NCBI RefSeq assembly: GCF_026410085.1
Contig: NZ_CP112866.1
Span: 3,781,001 to 3,845,000, forward strand
DNA from: Pseudomonas quebecensis
GTDB lineage: Bacteria > Pseudomonadota > Gammaproteobacteria > Pseudomonadales > Pseudomonadaceae
DNA length: 64,000 bases
Direction: 5' to 3'
Part shown: piece by piece, positions 1-7,912 of the stretch
Position numbering within the stretch: position 1 is the stretch's first letter
How the letters are laid out: each line of letters starts with the position of its first letter
Notes under the pieces: generated by a model
The model's input: only the letters and a program-made list of their open reading frames with translations
Database searches by the model: none
Told to the model about the DNA's origin: nothing
Program-made: the position numbers and the translations under genes

Positions 1-1085
1 ATGCCGGCGACCAGCACCAGGGTGGCCAGTAGCGTGATATTGCCCAGGCTCTGCCCGACCGCGTAGGCAAATACCCCGGCCAACAGGTAAAACGTGCCGA
101 TCACCTTGTGCGGATTGAACCGATCCATCGCCCAACCTACGCCGACCGCGCTCAACACGCCGCCGAACTGGAACAACGCGCCGATAAACGCGGCCTGCTC
201 CATACTTGCGCCGCTGTCGCGCATCAGGGTCGGCAGCCAACTGGTCAACAGGTACACGATTACCAGGCCCATGAAGTACGTCAGCCACAGCAGCAAGGTG
301 CCGGCGCTGTAGGTACCGGAGAAGATCACCGCGAACACGTTGCGGGCCTTCACGGTTTTTTGTTCGGGCACGCTGAAATGAGTGGCCTGGGCGACCAGGT
401 TGGGTTCGATGGGCGAGAGGGTCCGGCGCACGTTGTCGGCGCCACGGTTGCGTACCACCAGATAACGCGCCGATTCCGGCAACCACACCAGCAATACCAC
501 GGCCAGGATCAACGGCAGGATGCCGCCGACCAGCAGCAGACTGTGCCAGCCGAATGCCGGAATCAGCTTGGCCGAAATAAACCCGCCGCCGGCCATGCCC
601 AGGTTGAAGCCGCAGAACATGCTGGTCACCAGCAGCGACTTGTGGCGTTCAGGAGTGTATTCGGAGAGCAAGGTGGTGGCGTTGGGCATCCCCGCCCCCA
701 GGCCCAGCCCGGTGAGAAAACGCAGCACCAGCAACTGATCGACGTTGCTGCTGTAGGCCGAAGCCAGGCTGAAGGCACCGAATACCAGCACCGCGCCTAC
801 CAGCACGACTTTGCGCCCGAAGCGGTCGGCCAGCGGGCCGGAGCCGAGGGCGCCGAACACCATGCCGATCAACGCGGCGCTCATCACCGGGCCGAGGCTG
901 GCGCGGTCAATGCCCCAGTCCTGGGACAACGCCGGTGCAATAAAGCCCATGGCTGCCGTATCGAGGCCATCGAGGAACACAATCAGGAAACACAGGATAA
1001 CCACGCGCCACTGATAGCGTGACAGCGGCTGGGCATTAATAAAGGACTGCACGTCCAGGGTGGTACCGACAGAAGGCTGATTCAT
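1..1085 (-). CDS. pcaK: 4-hydroxybenzoate/protocatechuate MFS permease PcaK, 3' end cut off by window edge
   Basis: Inner-membrane proton symporter that imports 4-hydroxybenzoate and protocatechuate for the beta-ketoadipate pathway. About 361 codons are visible and the frame is open to the left edge, so the C-terminal part is missing. The translation starts MNQPSVGTTLDVQSF and shows the DGLDTAAMG motif in the first membrane helix, typical of the aromatic acid:H+ symporter branch, and the MFS loop motif GPLADRFGRK between helices 2 and 3. A weak GGAAT SD lies about 8 bases before the ATG. It follows pcaR on the same strand after 146 bases, as in P. putida-type pca clusters. That gap holds an inverted repeat (1134-1141 with 1169-1176) of unknown role. 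The assignment to PcaK rather than another aromatic acid permease rests on sequence resemblance plus the pcaR neighbour. Confidence 0.9.
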   Translation of the reverse strand, partial: MNQPSVGTTLDVQSFINAQPLSRYQWRVVILCFLIVFLDGLDTAAMGFIAPALSQDWGIDRASLGPVMSAALIGMVFGALGSGPLADRFGRKVVLVGAVLVFGAFSLASAYSSNVDQLLVLRFLTGLGLGAGMPNATTLLSEYTPERHKSLLVTSMFCGFNLGMAGGGFISAKLIPAFGWHSLLLVGGILPLILAVVLLVWLPESARYLVVRNRGADNVRRTLSPIEPNLVAQATHFSVPEQKTVKARNVFAVIFSGTYSAGTLLLWLTYFMGLVIVYLLTSWLPTLMRDSGASMEQAAFIGALFQFGGVLSAVGVGWAMDRFNPHKVIGTFYLLAGVFAYAVGQSLGNITLLATLVLVAG

Positions 1086-1231
1086 TATTTTTATTCCACA
1101 CCGATGGCGGGCGGACGGCCTGGGGCCGTCATTCTTATTAAGTGGCGCTTGAACAGCGCTGCCGCACATTAATAAGCCGGGGGAAACAGCGTCAATTGAT
1201 CAGCTCGGGATCTGTGCGGTCACCGAACAGC

Positions 1232-2074
1232 TTACGCAAATAATTGCGCACTCAGCTCGCGGCTGGCGCTGAGCATGCTCGGCAGGAAGCGCTGCTCCAG
1301 CTCGCTGCGGCTGACACGCCCGGCGTGGGTGCTGACGTTCAGCGCCGCGAGCACCTGCCCGGAAGCGTCATAGACCGGCACCGCGATGGAACGCAGGCCT
1401 TGCTCGAGCTCCTGGTCGACGATGCACCAGCCTTGCTGGCGTACCTGCTGCAGGCATTCGAACAACGCTTCGGGGGTGGTGAGGGTGCGGCTGGTCTTGG
1501 TTTGCAGGTCGGCATGATCGAGGTAGTCCTGCAGCGAAGCGTCGTCCAGCGCCGCCAAAAGGATGCGCCCCATGGACGTGCAGTAGGCCGGCAAACGCCC
1601 GCCGACGGACAGATCGACCGAGATCAGCCGCTGGGTGGTCGCCGAACGCGCGATGTAGAGGATGTCGTCGCCTTCGAGGGTAGCCATGTTGCATGCCTCG
1701 TGCAGTTGCTCACTCATGCGGTCCAGATAAGGTTGGGCCGACACCGCCAGTGGCGTGGACGACAGGTACGCATGGCCCAGGGTCAGCACCTTGGGCAATA
1801 ACGAATAGGTACGCCCGTCGGTGGTGGCGTAGCCGAGCTTGATCAGGGTGTGCAGACAACGGCGCACGGCGGCACGCGGGATTTCGGTGCGGTGGCTGAT
1901 CTGGGCGATGGTGAGGTGGCGCTTGCGCTCCTGGAACGCCTGCACCACCGCCAGGCCGCGAGCCAGGGAGGTCATGAAGTCGGGGTCACCGGTGAACGCC
2001 TGGATGCGCTTGGCCGGCGAAGCAACGATCGGAGGCGCCACGGACGCGAAGGAATTGCGCAATTGATCGTTCAT
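1232..2074 (-). CDS. pcaR: Beta-ketoadipate pathway regulator PcaR, IclR family
   Basis: IclR-family activator that binds beta-ketoadipate and switches on the pca genes for protocatechuate breakdown. The 280-residue protein has an N-terminal winged helix-turn-helix (around residues 30-90, containing LTIAQISHRTEIPRAAVRR) followed by the IclR effector domain. The sequence closely resembles pseudomonad PcaR from PAKRIQAFTGDPDF onward. I chose the ATG at 2074 (MNDQLRNSF) because AGAGAAGG sits 6-8 bases upstream. A longer reading from 2167 exists but has no such site and would run into the operator region. Two PcaR-like boxes lie about 100 bases upstream, implying autoregulation. pcaK follows on the same strand. 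Confidence 0.93.
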   Translation of the reverse strand: MNDQLRNSFASVAPPIVASPAKRIQAFTGDPDFMTSLARGLAVVQAFQERKRHLTIAQISHRTEIPRAAVRRCLHTLIKLGYATTDGRTYSLLPKVLTLGHAYLSSTPLAVSAQPYLDRMSEQLHEACNMATLEGDDILYIARSATTQRLISVDLSVGGRLPAYCTSMGRILLAALDDASLQDYLDHADLQTKTSRTLTTPEALFECLQQVRQQGWCIVDQELEQGLRSIAVPVYDASGQVLAALNVSTHAGRVSRSELEQRFLPSMLSASRELSAQLFA

Positions 2075-2627
2075 CTCGATGCCTTCTCTTATTGTCAGCC
2101 GCTGGGGAGGTTTGCCAGGTATTACAAGCCGCGCCGGCTGCGGGATACAAGATTGCGCCGACATCACTGTGCGATTATCGGACGATGATTCGATAATCGC
2201 AATTTAGCGCGAGCACACCGCAGAGTGCTCAGCCGTGAGTGTGCCAAGGGAAAGTTGTACAAATGCATTAACAGCGTTTAACCAATTGTGAAGCGCAGGC
2301 ACTTATTAAATGCTCACACACCGATGTAACAAAAGCCTCATACAAAGTTGAAGCTTTTTAACTCTATGCCGATAGTGTTATACAAATGCGCCGCTATAAT
2401 GCACCCTGCGCCCGGATCGCGGTCTGCAGGTTCGCCGACCACGCCTGCCGCCACTGCACAGGAGTGCGGGGCAAGCGCACTATCAGCCTGGAATGACCCG
2501 CACGTCGCATGCAAAGGCACCTGTGTTTCATAAGTTGGCGTTGCAAGGGGTCAACTTTGTTCGCCTTGAGACGCCATCCAGGCATAACGCTTTAACTTAC
2601 TTACACCCAACTCAATTAGGTAACGAT
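2075..2627. other. 553-base intergenic region upstream of pcaR
   Basis: No convincing gene. The left end carries the pcaR leader and the PcaR boxes. The middle (about 2200-2400) is clearly AT-richer than its surroundings and has several copies of a TACAAATG-like string (near 2258 and 2380, with a related one near 2899). A TATAAT at 2395-2400 could be a -10 element for rightward transcription towards the small gene at 2628, but I find no good -35 at the usual spacing. The short open frames here have neither SD sites nor family resemblance. Confidence 0.5.
2169..2202. promoter_or_regulatory. Pair of PcaR operator boxes, inverted
   Basis: Two 15-base boxes face each other: GTGCGATTATCGGAC at 2169-2183 and ATTCGATAATCGCAA at 2188-2202. 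The known PcaR site in P. putida is, as I recall it, GTTCGATAATCGCAC. The first box on the minus strand differs from it at one position and the second at two. They lie about 95-130 bases upstream of the pcaR ATG, where the pcaR promoter should be. This fits autoregulation of pcaR. Confidence 0.75.
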
Positions 2628-2828
2628 GTGACGAAAGATGAACTGCGCGCGGAACTAGAGCGCCAGGAACAACGTTACAAGGACGTTTACGGCGGGGAAG
2701 TCACCACCTACGCCGCCCAGCCTGAACCTGAGCGTAAGCCATGGCGCAAGCGCGCCAGCCTGCTGGACCAGGCCTTTGCCCAGGAAATCCAGAAGATTGA
2801 AGAGGAACTCAAGACCGAAGAGCCGTAG
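2628..2828 (+). CDS. Small charged conserved Pseudomonas protein, unknown function
   Basis: A 66-residue protein starting [15 protein letters not shown], very rich in Glu, Arg and Lys, predicted mostly helical or disordered, with no signal peptide or membrane segment. I chose the GTG at 2628 because AGG at 2618-2620 gives usable spacing. An ATG at 2493 in the same frame would give 111 residues, but its extra 45 residues look non-coding and it has no SD. I remember a similar short protein near the pit phosphate transporter in other pseudomonads, but I cannot assign a function. It is a separate gene from pit, with 290 bases between them. Confidence 0.6.
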   Translation: MTKDELRAELERQEQRYKDVYGGEVTTYAAQPEPERKPWRKRASLLDQAFAQEIQKIEEELKTEEP

Positions 2829-3074
2829 GCGCAGCACAAAAGGATGGCGCATAGCCAGCTCGAGCCAATCCGCCTCTCTGCGCCCTCGGTAAAATTTCAT
2901 ACAAATGTTTCAGAGATGACGTTTTGGCGACAATCGCCCTCGCAAAGGGGCCGCGGCTATATAAATCAATGACTTGTCAAAGCCCCGGAAACCCTGGGAT
3001 GCACAGCGCTCCCCGGTGTTTTTCCAGTGAAGATTGTTACCGATGAGCAGCTAGTGCATCGATTACTGAGGTTT

Positions 3075-3085
3075 TCTGGCATAAT
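3075..3085 (+). promoter_or_regulatory. Possible extended -10 promoter of pit
   Basis: The string TTCTGGCATAAT ends at 3085, 34 bases before the pit ATG. It combines a TGG extension with a CATAAT -10 hexamer. A good -35 at 16-18 bases is not visible, consistent with an extended -10 type but also with chance. No Pho box was seen, in keeping with a constitutive low-affinity transporter. Confidence 0.35.
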
Positions 3086-3118
3086 CGCGCCCCCTTACGA
3101 CCGGGTCAGAAAACCTTC

Positions 3119-4594
3119 ATGATCGATTTATTCAGCGGACTGGATGCGTGGGTTCTAGTGAGCCTGTTGCTCGCCCTGGCCTTTGTCCTCGCCTTCGAGT
3201 TCATCAATGGCTTTCATGACACCGCTAACGCGGTGGCCACAGTCATCTATACCAAAGCCATGCCGCCGCACCTGGCCGTGTTCTTCTCCGGGGTGTTCAA
3301 CTTCCTCGGCGTGTTGCTCGGTGGTGTCGGTGTCGCCTACGCCATCGTGCACCTGCTGCCGGTGGAGCTGTTGATCAATGTGAACACCGGTCATGGTCTA
3401 GCCATGGTCTTCTCATTGCTGGCGGCGGCGATCACCTGGAACCTGGGCACCTGGTACTTCGGTATCCCCGCGTCCAGCTCCCACACTCTGATCGGCTCGA
3501 TCCTCGGCGTCGGCCTGGCCAACGCACTGATCAACGATATCCCCCTGGCTGACGGTGTGAACTGGCAAAAGGCAGTCGATATCGGTGCCTCTCTGGTGTT
3601 CTCGCCGATGGCCGGTTTCCTGGTGGCAGCCCTGGTGCTGATCGGCCTGAAGTGGTGGCGCCCGCTGTCGAAGATGCACAAGACTCCGGACCAGCGCCGC
3701 AAGCTCGACGACAAAAAGCACCCGCCGTTCTGGAACCGTCTGGTGCTGGTGATCTCGGCCATGGCCGTGAGCTTCGTGCACGGTTCAAACGACGGTCAGA
3801 AAGGTATCGGCCTGATCATGCTGGTGCTGATCGGTATCGTGCCGGCGCAATTCGTTCTCGACCTGGGCAGCACCACTTACCAGATCGAACGCACCCGCGA
3901 CGCCACTGTGCATTTGAGTCAGTTCTATGAGCGCAATAACGCAACCCTCGGCGAGTTCCTGGCCCTGGGCAAAAGCGTGAAAGATGACCTGCCGGGCAAG
4001 TTCCAGTGCAACCCGCAGCAGACCGAGCCGACGATCAATGCGCTGGTCAACACCTTGAAAGGTGTATCCGACTACCACTCGCTGAGCGCCGATCACCGCA
4101 TCGAAGTGCGTCGCTACCTGCTCTGCCTGGACGATACCGCGAAGAAAGTCGGCAAGCTGCCAGGCCTGGATGCGCGCGAGAAGTCGGACCTCGACAAGCT
4201 GCGCAAAGACCTGACCGCCACGACCGAATACGCACCGTTCTGGGTAATCCTGGCCGTCGCATTGGCCTTGGGCCTGGGCACCATGGTGGGCTGGAAGCGC
4301 GTAGTGCTGACCATCGGCGAGAAGATCGGCAAACAGGGCATGACCTACGCACAAGGCATGTCGGCGCAGATCACCACGGCGAGCATGATTGGCCTGGCCA
4401 ACATCTTCAGCCTGCCGGTATCGACCACCCACGTGCTGTCGTCGGGTGTCGCCGGCACCATGGTTGCCAACAAAAGCGGCCTGCAAGGCGGCACGGTCAA
4501 GACCATCCTGATGGCCTGGGTGCTGACCCTGCCGGCGACCGTTGCGCTGTCGGCCGGGTTGTTCTGGCTGGCGTCCAAAGCGCTGGGCAGCTGA
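3119..4594 (+). CDS. pit: Low-affinity inorganic phosphate transporter, PiT family
   Basis: Inner-membrane carrier that takes up phosphate (as neutral metal phosphate in the family) driven by the proton gradient. The protein has 491 residues. The two repeated PiT signatures are visible: GFHDTANAVAT near residues 31-41 and HGSNDGQKGIGL near 221-232. The N- and C-terminal halves are each several membrane helices, separated by a hydrophilic loop of about 110 residues (roughly 260-370, starting with QIERTRDATVHLSQF). This length and the long central loop match the PitA type. It is a single-gene unit with a strong terminator directly downstream. Confidence 0.93.
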   Translation: MIDLFSGLDAWVLVSLLLALAFVLAFEFINGFHDTANAVATVIYTKAMPPHLAVFFSGVFNFLGVLLGGVGVAYAIVHLLPVELLINVNTGHGLAMVFSLLAAAITWNLGTWYFGIPASSSHTLIGSILGVGLANALINDIPLADGVNWQKAVDIGASLVFSPMAGFLVAALVLIGLKWWRPLSKMHKTPDQRRKLDDKKHPPFWNRLVLVISAMAVSFVHGSNDGQKGIGLIMLVLIGIVPAQFVLDLGSTTYQIERTRDATVHLSQFYERNNATLGEFLALGKSVKDDLPGKFQCNPQQTEPTINALVNTLKGVSDYHSLSADHRIEVRRYLLCLDDTAKKVGKLPGLDAREKSDLDKLRKDLTATTEYAPFWVILAVALALGLGTMVGWKRVVLTIGEKIGKQGMTYAQGMSAQITTASMIGLANIFSLPVSTTHVLSSGVAGTMVANKSGLQGGTVKTILMAWVLTLPATVALSAGLFWLASKALGS

Positions 4595-4614
4595 TCGCCC
4601 TACGCTGAAAAAAG

Positions 4615-4650
4615 AAGGTGCGGCCTCGCAAGAGGACCGCACCTTTTTTT
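4615..4650 (+). terminator. Rho-independent terminator of pit
   Basis: The arms AAGGTGCGG-CCTC and GAGG-A-CCGCACCTT enclose a GCAA loop and are followed by a run of T, 20 bases after the pit stop codon. The stem is long and GC-rich, with one bulged A. Confidence 0.92.
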
Positions 4651-4685
4651 ATGACTGGGCATTAGCGAAGAGCTCAAATCGCAGG

Positions 4686-4712
4686 TAAAAAAAAGGGCGA
4701 CCGAAGTCGCCC
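4686..4712 (-). terminator. Rho-independent terminator of ccoM with UUCG tetraloop
   Basis: Read on the minus strand: GGGCGAC, then the TTCG tetraloop closed by C-G, then GTCGCCC, then eight or nine T. It lies 36 bases after the ccoM stop. A perfect seven-base stem with a stable tetraloop and an uninterrupted U tract is a textbook intrinsic terminator, and it independently supports a real minus-strand transcript here. Confidence 0.93.
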
Positions 4713-4747
4713 AAAATGCCTTGCGTGCTCATGTAATCCAGAAAGAC

Positions 4748-4864
4748 CTATGGTTTTTTACGCTTATTCGCGTCTTTCCAGATAAAAAATCCAAACCCTA
4801 CAAAGAACATCACCATGAGGCTGACGGTCAGCACTCCGGCAAACACCACATTATCGATGAACAT
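4748..4864 (-). CDS. ccoM: cbb3-type cytochrome c oxidase small subunit CcoM
   Basis: A 38-residue single-helix membrane protein, MFIDNVVFAGVLTV...FFIWKDANKRKKP. It resembles CcoM, the extra helix found in the P. stutzeri cbb3 oxidase structure, which stabilises the oxidase. One hydrophobic helix spans roughly residues 7-29, followed by a positively charged tail that should face the cytoplasm. GGGAGG sits 6 bases before the ATG. An Anr-type box lies about 70 bases upstream and a strong terminator follows, so it is a free-standing gene far from any cco operon in this window. It is easily missed by gene finders because of its length. Confidence 0.88.
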   Translation of the reverse strand: MFIDNVVFAGVLTVSLMVMFFVGFGFFIWKDANKRKKP

Positions 4865-4929
4865 GACCGCCCTCCCGTGCTTGCCCTGTTGCGATGGGGC
4901 TAAGTTAACGGAGATGGTGCAGGGGAAAA

Positions 4930-4943
4930 TTGACGAGGATCAA
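4930..4943 (-). promoter_or_regulatory. Anr/FNR box upstream of ccoM
   Basis: TTGATCCTCGTCAA on the minus strand matches the Anr/Dnr/FNR consensus TTGAT-N4-ATCAA with one mismatch. It is centred 72 bases upstream of the ccoM ATG. With class II spacing (centre at -41.5) the transcript would start near 4895, leaving a leader of about 30 bases. A GTTAACTTA stretch at about the -10 position is compatible. The expected role is induction of ccoM at low oxygen. Confidence 0.72.
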
Positions 4944-5007
4944 TGTCGCCCGCAACGGGGCGTAAAGAAGGGCAATAACTGACCTGCATCAATAGATGCA
5001 GGGCATT

Positions 5008-5169
5008 TCAACGCTTTTTGGGTTTGTTTTTCGGTTTTTTCTTGGTTTTCCCAAGCGGCATGGCCTGTTCAAACGCCTGGCGCACTTCGTTCAGACGCTT
5101 GTCGTTCAGGTCATGCACGCGCTTGGCACGTTCGGCATTCAGGTCGATCAGCTTGGGTTCATCACTCAT
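5008..5169 (-). CDS. Small basic conserved protein, unknown function
   Basis: A 53-residue protein, MSDEPKLIDLNAERAKRV..., with an acidic/amphipathic N-terminal half and a very basic C-terminal tail (KTKKKPKNKPKKR). I chose the ATG at 5169. The longer frame from 5382 would overlap the start of the LysR gene on the other strand, and its extra part looks non-coding. The SD is weak. A perfect hairpin at 4983-5003 follows the stop but lacks a T run. The lysine tail suggests nucleic acid or ribosome contact, but this is only composition. I have no function for it. Confidence 0.65.
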   Translation of the reverse strand: MSDEPKLIDLNAERAKRVHDLNDKRLNEVRQAFEQAMPLGKTKKKPKNKPKKR

Positions 5170-5302
5170 GGCTTGGCTTACGTGGTGGCGGGGAGGCCTC
5201 AATAATGCGGCCTCGCCCGCCCGACGGCAAATCAGCGGGCGACAAAAGGCAGGCCATCGACCAAAATCGACGCGTCTGTCCAACCTTTTGAGGCGTCCCC
5301 AG

Positions 5303-6175
5303 GTGGCACTGCACAAAGACCTTCCACCGCTGCTGGCCCTGCGCGCTTTCGAAGCCGTGGCACGACATTTGAGCTTTATCAAGGCAGCGTCTGAATTGTC
5401 GGTGACCCAGAGCGCGTTGAGCCATCAAGTGCAGAAACTGGAGCAGCATCTGGGTAAATCACTGTTTGTCCGGCGCACACGTGCGATTGATCTGACCGCC
5501 GACGGCCAACAGTATTACGACGACATTCGCCCGGCCCTCGACGCGATCGCCGTCGCCACCCGTGCGCAACGGGCGGCGCCCAGTACGACGGTCTTGCGCA
5601 TCGGTCTGCTGGCCTCGTTCGCCACCCTGTGGCTGGCCCCCCGCCTGGCCGGATTTCTCAACCGCTACCCGTCTATTCAGGTTGAGTTGCTGCCGGCCAT
5701 TCAACTGGCCAATGTCCCCGCCGCCGAAGTCGATCTGGCGATCCGCTATGGCAAAGGCGACTGGCCCGACGTACATGCCACACGATTGATGCCGGAGGTG
5801 ATTTCCCCGGTGTGCAGTCCTGCGTTCAAGGCCGGCCCATTGCACAAGGGGCCGTTGCTGATGGCCACTTCGCACCGGCCGTTCGAGTGGAGCGATTGGT
5901 CCGCGCATTACCAGGTCGATCTGGAGCACCACCCCCGCGTGCTGCTGCACGACTACAACATCGTCGTCGAAGCAGCCGTGGCCGGCCAGGGCATTGCCAT
6001 GGGCCGGCATCGTTTGATCGAAAGGCGTTTGCAGGATGGCAGCCTGGTGCCAGCCTTCGATTGGCCGCCTTATCACAGCGATATCGGTTACTGGCTGATC
6101 GCCCCGCCAGGCGGTATCAGCCCAGCGGCCGAATGCTTCGTTGAGTGGCTGAAGGACGCCTGCACTGACGCGTGA
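5303..6175 (+). CDS. LysR-family transcriptional regulator, GcvA-like
   Basis: A 290-residue LysR regulator. The N-terminal helix-turn-helix (about residues 8-65) contains LRAFEAVARHLSFIKAASELSVTQSALSHQVQKLE, with the GcvA-type 'SALSHQV' recognition helix. The substrate-binding domain follows and lacks any extra module. I chose the GTG at 5303, preceded by GAGG at about 9 bases. The longer frame from 5018 runs through the neighbouring minus-strand gene and is not credible. It reads into a RidA/aminotransferase pair on the same strand after 91 bases and probably controls it. The inducer is unknown. Confidence 0.85.
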   Translation: MALHKDLPPLLALRAFEAVARHLSFIKAASELSVTQSALSHQVQKLEQHLGKSLFVRRTRAIDLTADGQQYYDDIRPALDAIAVATRAQRAAPSTTVLRIGLLASFATLWLAPRLAGFLNRYPSIQVELLPAIQLANVPAAEVDLAIRYGKGDWPDVHATRLMPEVISPVCSPAFKAGPLHKGPLLMATSHRPFEWSDWSAHYQVDLEHHPRVLLHDYNIVVEAAVAGQGIAMGRHRLIERRLQDGSLVPAFDWPPYHSDIGYWLIAPPGGISPAAECFVEWLKDACTDA

Positions 6176-6266
6176 GTTATTTCGATACGTCGGGTGAGAT
6201 CTATCCGTTTGTCGCCGCCGCTCAAGGCCAACATGCTCACGCCTCCCACTCTTAAGAGGTTTGACC

Positions 6267-6734
6267 ATGGACTCCCTCCGCGCCCGCGTAAATGCTCTGG
6301 GCCTGACGCTGCCCTCCCCCAGCCAGCCGATTGCCAATTACATCAACCATGTCGCCAGCCACCATCAACTGTTTATCTCCGGGCAAATCCCGCTGGTGGA
6401 CGGCAAGCCTGCTTATGTGGGCCGATTGGGCGAGACCCTCGGCGATGAAGAAGGCGTTCGGGCCGCGGAGCTGGCGGCCCTGGGATTGCTCGCGCAATTG
6501 AGCGATGCCCTGGGCGATGACCTGTCGCGCCTGGTACGAACGCTGCGCCTGGGCGTGTTCATTGCCGCCAGCAGCGATTTTCAACGCCATGGCATGGTGG
6601 CCAACGGCGCATCGAACCTATTGGTCAACGTCCTGGGCGAAAAAGGCCGGCATGTCCGCACTGCGATAGGCGTGGCCAGCCTGCCCGCCGGCGTGGCGGT
6701 GGAGGTTGATGCGGTGTTCGAGGTGCAGCCGTGA
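6267..6734 (+). CDS. RidA-family protein
   Basis: A 155-residue member of the RidA (YjgF/YER057c/UK114) superfamily. RidA itself hydrolyses reactive enamine/imine intermediates released by PLP enzymes. The body shows FISGQIPLVDGKPAYVGRLG and the final HVRTAIGVASLPAGVAVEVDA. In the latter the Arg of HVRTA aligns with the catalytic Arg of RidA, so activity is plausible. I chose the ATG at 6267, with AAGAGG 7 bases upstream; a TTG at 6261 is also in frame. Its stop overlaps the GTG of the next gene, a PLP enzyme, so the two are translationally coupled. RidA may detoxify that enzyme's product. Confidence 0.87.
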   Translation: MDSLRARVNALGLTLPSPSQPIANYINHVASHHQLFISGQIPLVDGKPAYVGRLGETLGDEEGVRAAELAALGLLAQLSDALGDDLSRLVRTLRLGVFIAASSDFQRHGMVANGASNLLVNVLGEKGRHVRTAIGVASLPAGVAVEVDAVFEVQP

Positions 6735-7912
6735 GCCCGCTGGAGGTTCGGCAATTGCGCGCGGCCACGCCGGGCTGCCAGTCGGGGTTGGTGCATTTCA
6801 ATCATGCCGGCGCCTCCCTGCCGAGCCAGGCGACCGTCGATGCCATCATCGAGCAACTGCAGCGCGAGGCGCGCGACGGGCCAATGGAAGCCGGCGAGCA
6901 CGGCGCCGTAATGGCGGACAATGCCAGGCGCGCCGCCGCGCGGTTGCTCAACGCCCCGCCCTCCTCGATCGCCTTCGCCGGCAGCGGTTCGAGCGCCTGG
7001 AACCTGGCATTCCAGGCCCTTGGTCCCTGGCAGCCGGGGGACCGGATCCTGGTCGGGCGCCATGAATGGGGCGGCAACCTGGCGAGCATGCAAGTGGCCG
7101 TAAAAGCGGGCGCCCGTGTGGAAGTGATCCCCTGCGATGCCAGCGGCGCCGTATGCCCGCTGGCGCTGACGGCAATGATCGACGCGCGGGTCAAGCTTAT
7201 CGACCTGACCTGGCTGCCCGCCAACGGTGGCCTGATCAACCCGGCCCAGGCCATCGGCGAAGTGGCCAGGCGCCATGGCATTGCCTACTTTATCGATGCC
7301 GGCCAAGCCGTCGGCCAGATCCCGGTGGATGTGCAGGCGCTGCACTGCGATGTACTCAAGTGCGCCGGGCGCAAGCACCTGCGCGGGCCACGCGCAACGG
7401 CACTGCTGTATGTGCGGCCGGCGTTTCTGCCGCGCCTCGACCCGGCCCAGCGCGATGTGTTTTCCGCACCGTGGAGCGCGCAAGGTTTCGACCTGCGCAA
7501 TGACGCCCGGCGTTTTGAAACCAGCGAAGTGTCCTACGCCCTATTGGCCGGATTGGGCAATGCATTGCACGAGATCAATCAGCTTGGGATCGAGCGAGTC
7601 TGGGAAAGGGTTGCGCAGACAAGTGCGAGAATTCGCCAGGCATTGGGTGAGATCGAGGGCATCTCGCTGCATGACCTGGGCGAGCATCGATCGGGCTTGA
7701 TCGCCTTCAACCTGGAAGGCTGGGACGGGTTCGAACTCAAACGGCAACTGGCCTTGCAACGCATCAATATCGGCGCCAATAACGTGGCCTATACCCCGCT
7801 GGACATGCAGGCAAGGAGCCTGCCCGGCATCGCGCGCATCTCCGTCAGCCCGCTTAACGACGAGGGCGATATCGAGATCTTGCTGAACGCCCTGCGCGCA
7901 CTGCGTGGCTAG
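6731..7912 (+). CDS. Class V aminotransferase-fold PLP enzyme, substrate unknown
   Basis: A 393-residue fold-type I PLP enzyme of the class V aminotransferase/cysteine desulfurase/selenocysteine lyase group. The cofactor lysine is K215 in KCAGRKHLRGPR; D189 and Q192 in FIDAGQAVGQ are the usual pyridine-nitrogen and phenolate contacts. I see no active-site cysteine loop like that of IscS, so sulphur transfer is unlikely. It starts with GTG overlapping the ridA-type stop (GTGA), a sign of coupling. A lyase or transaminase making an unstable enamine, with the RidA partner as scavenger and the LysR upstream as regulator, is the natural inference. The true substrate cannot be read from the sequence. 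Confidence 0.87.
   Translation: MSPLEVRQLRAATPGCQSGLVHFNHAGASLPSQATVDAIIEQLQREARDGPMEAGEHGAVMADNARRAAARLLNAPPSSIAFAGSGSSAWNLAFQALGPWQPGDRILVGRHEWGGNLASMQVAVKAGARVEVIPCDASGAVCPLALTAMIDARVKLIDLTWLPANGGLINPAQAIGEVARRHGIAYFIDAGQAVGQIPVDVQALHCDVLKCAGRKHLRGPRATALLYVRPAFLPRLDPAQRDVFSAPWSAQGFDLRNDARRFETSEVSYALLAGLGNALHEINQLGIERVWERVAQTSARIRQALGEIEGISLHDLGEHRSGLIAFNLEGWDGFELKRQLALQRINIGANNVAYTPLDMQARSLPGIARISVSPLNDEGDIEILLNALRALRG

Noticed and set aside
108..1022. Long plus-strand open frame of 304 codons opposite pcaK
   Set aside because: It is the antisense shadow of a high-GC gene; its translation is full of Gln/His/Arg and has no fold, while the minus strand reads a clean MFS protein.
2348..2533. 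61-codon frame in the pcaR-pit gap
   Set aside because: No SD, Ser/Pro/Ala-rich composition typical of random GC-rich sequence, and it begins in an AT-rich promoter-like stretch.
4983..5003. Perfect hairpin CCTGCAT/ATGCAGG near ccoM considered as a terminator
   Set aside because: No T run follows in either direction, so only a structural hairpin can be claimed.
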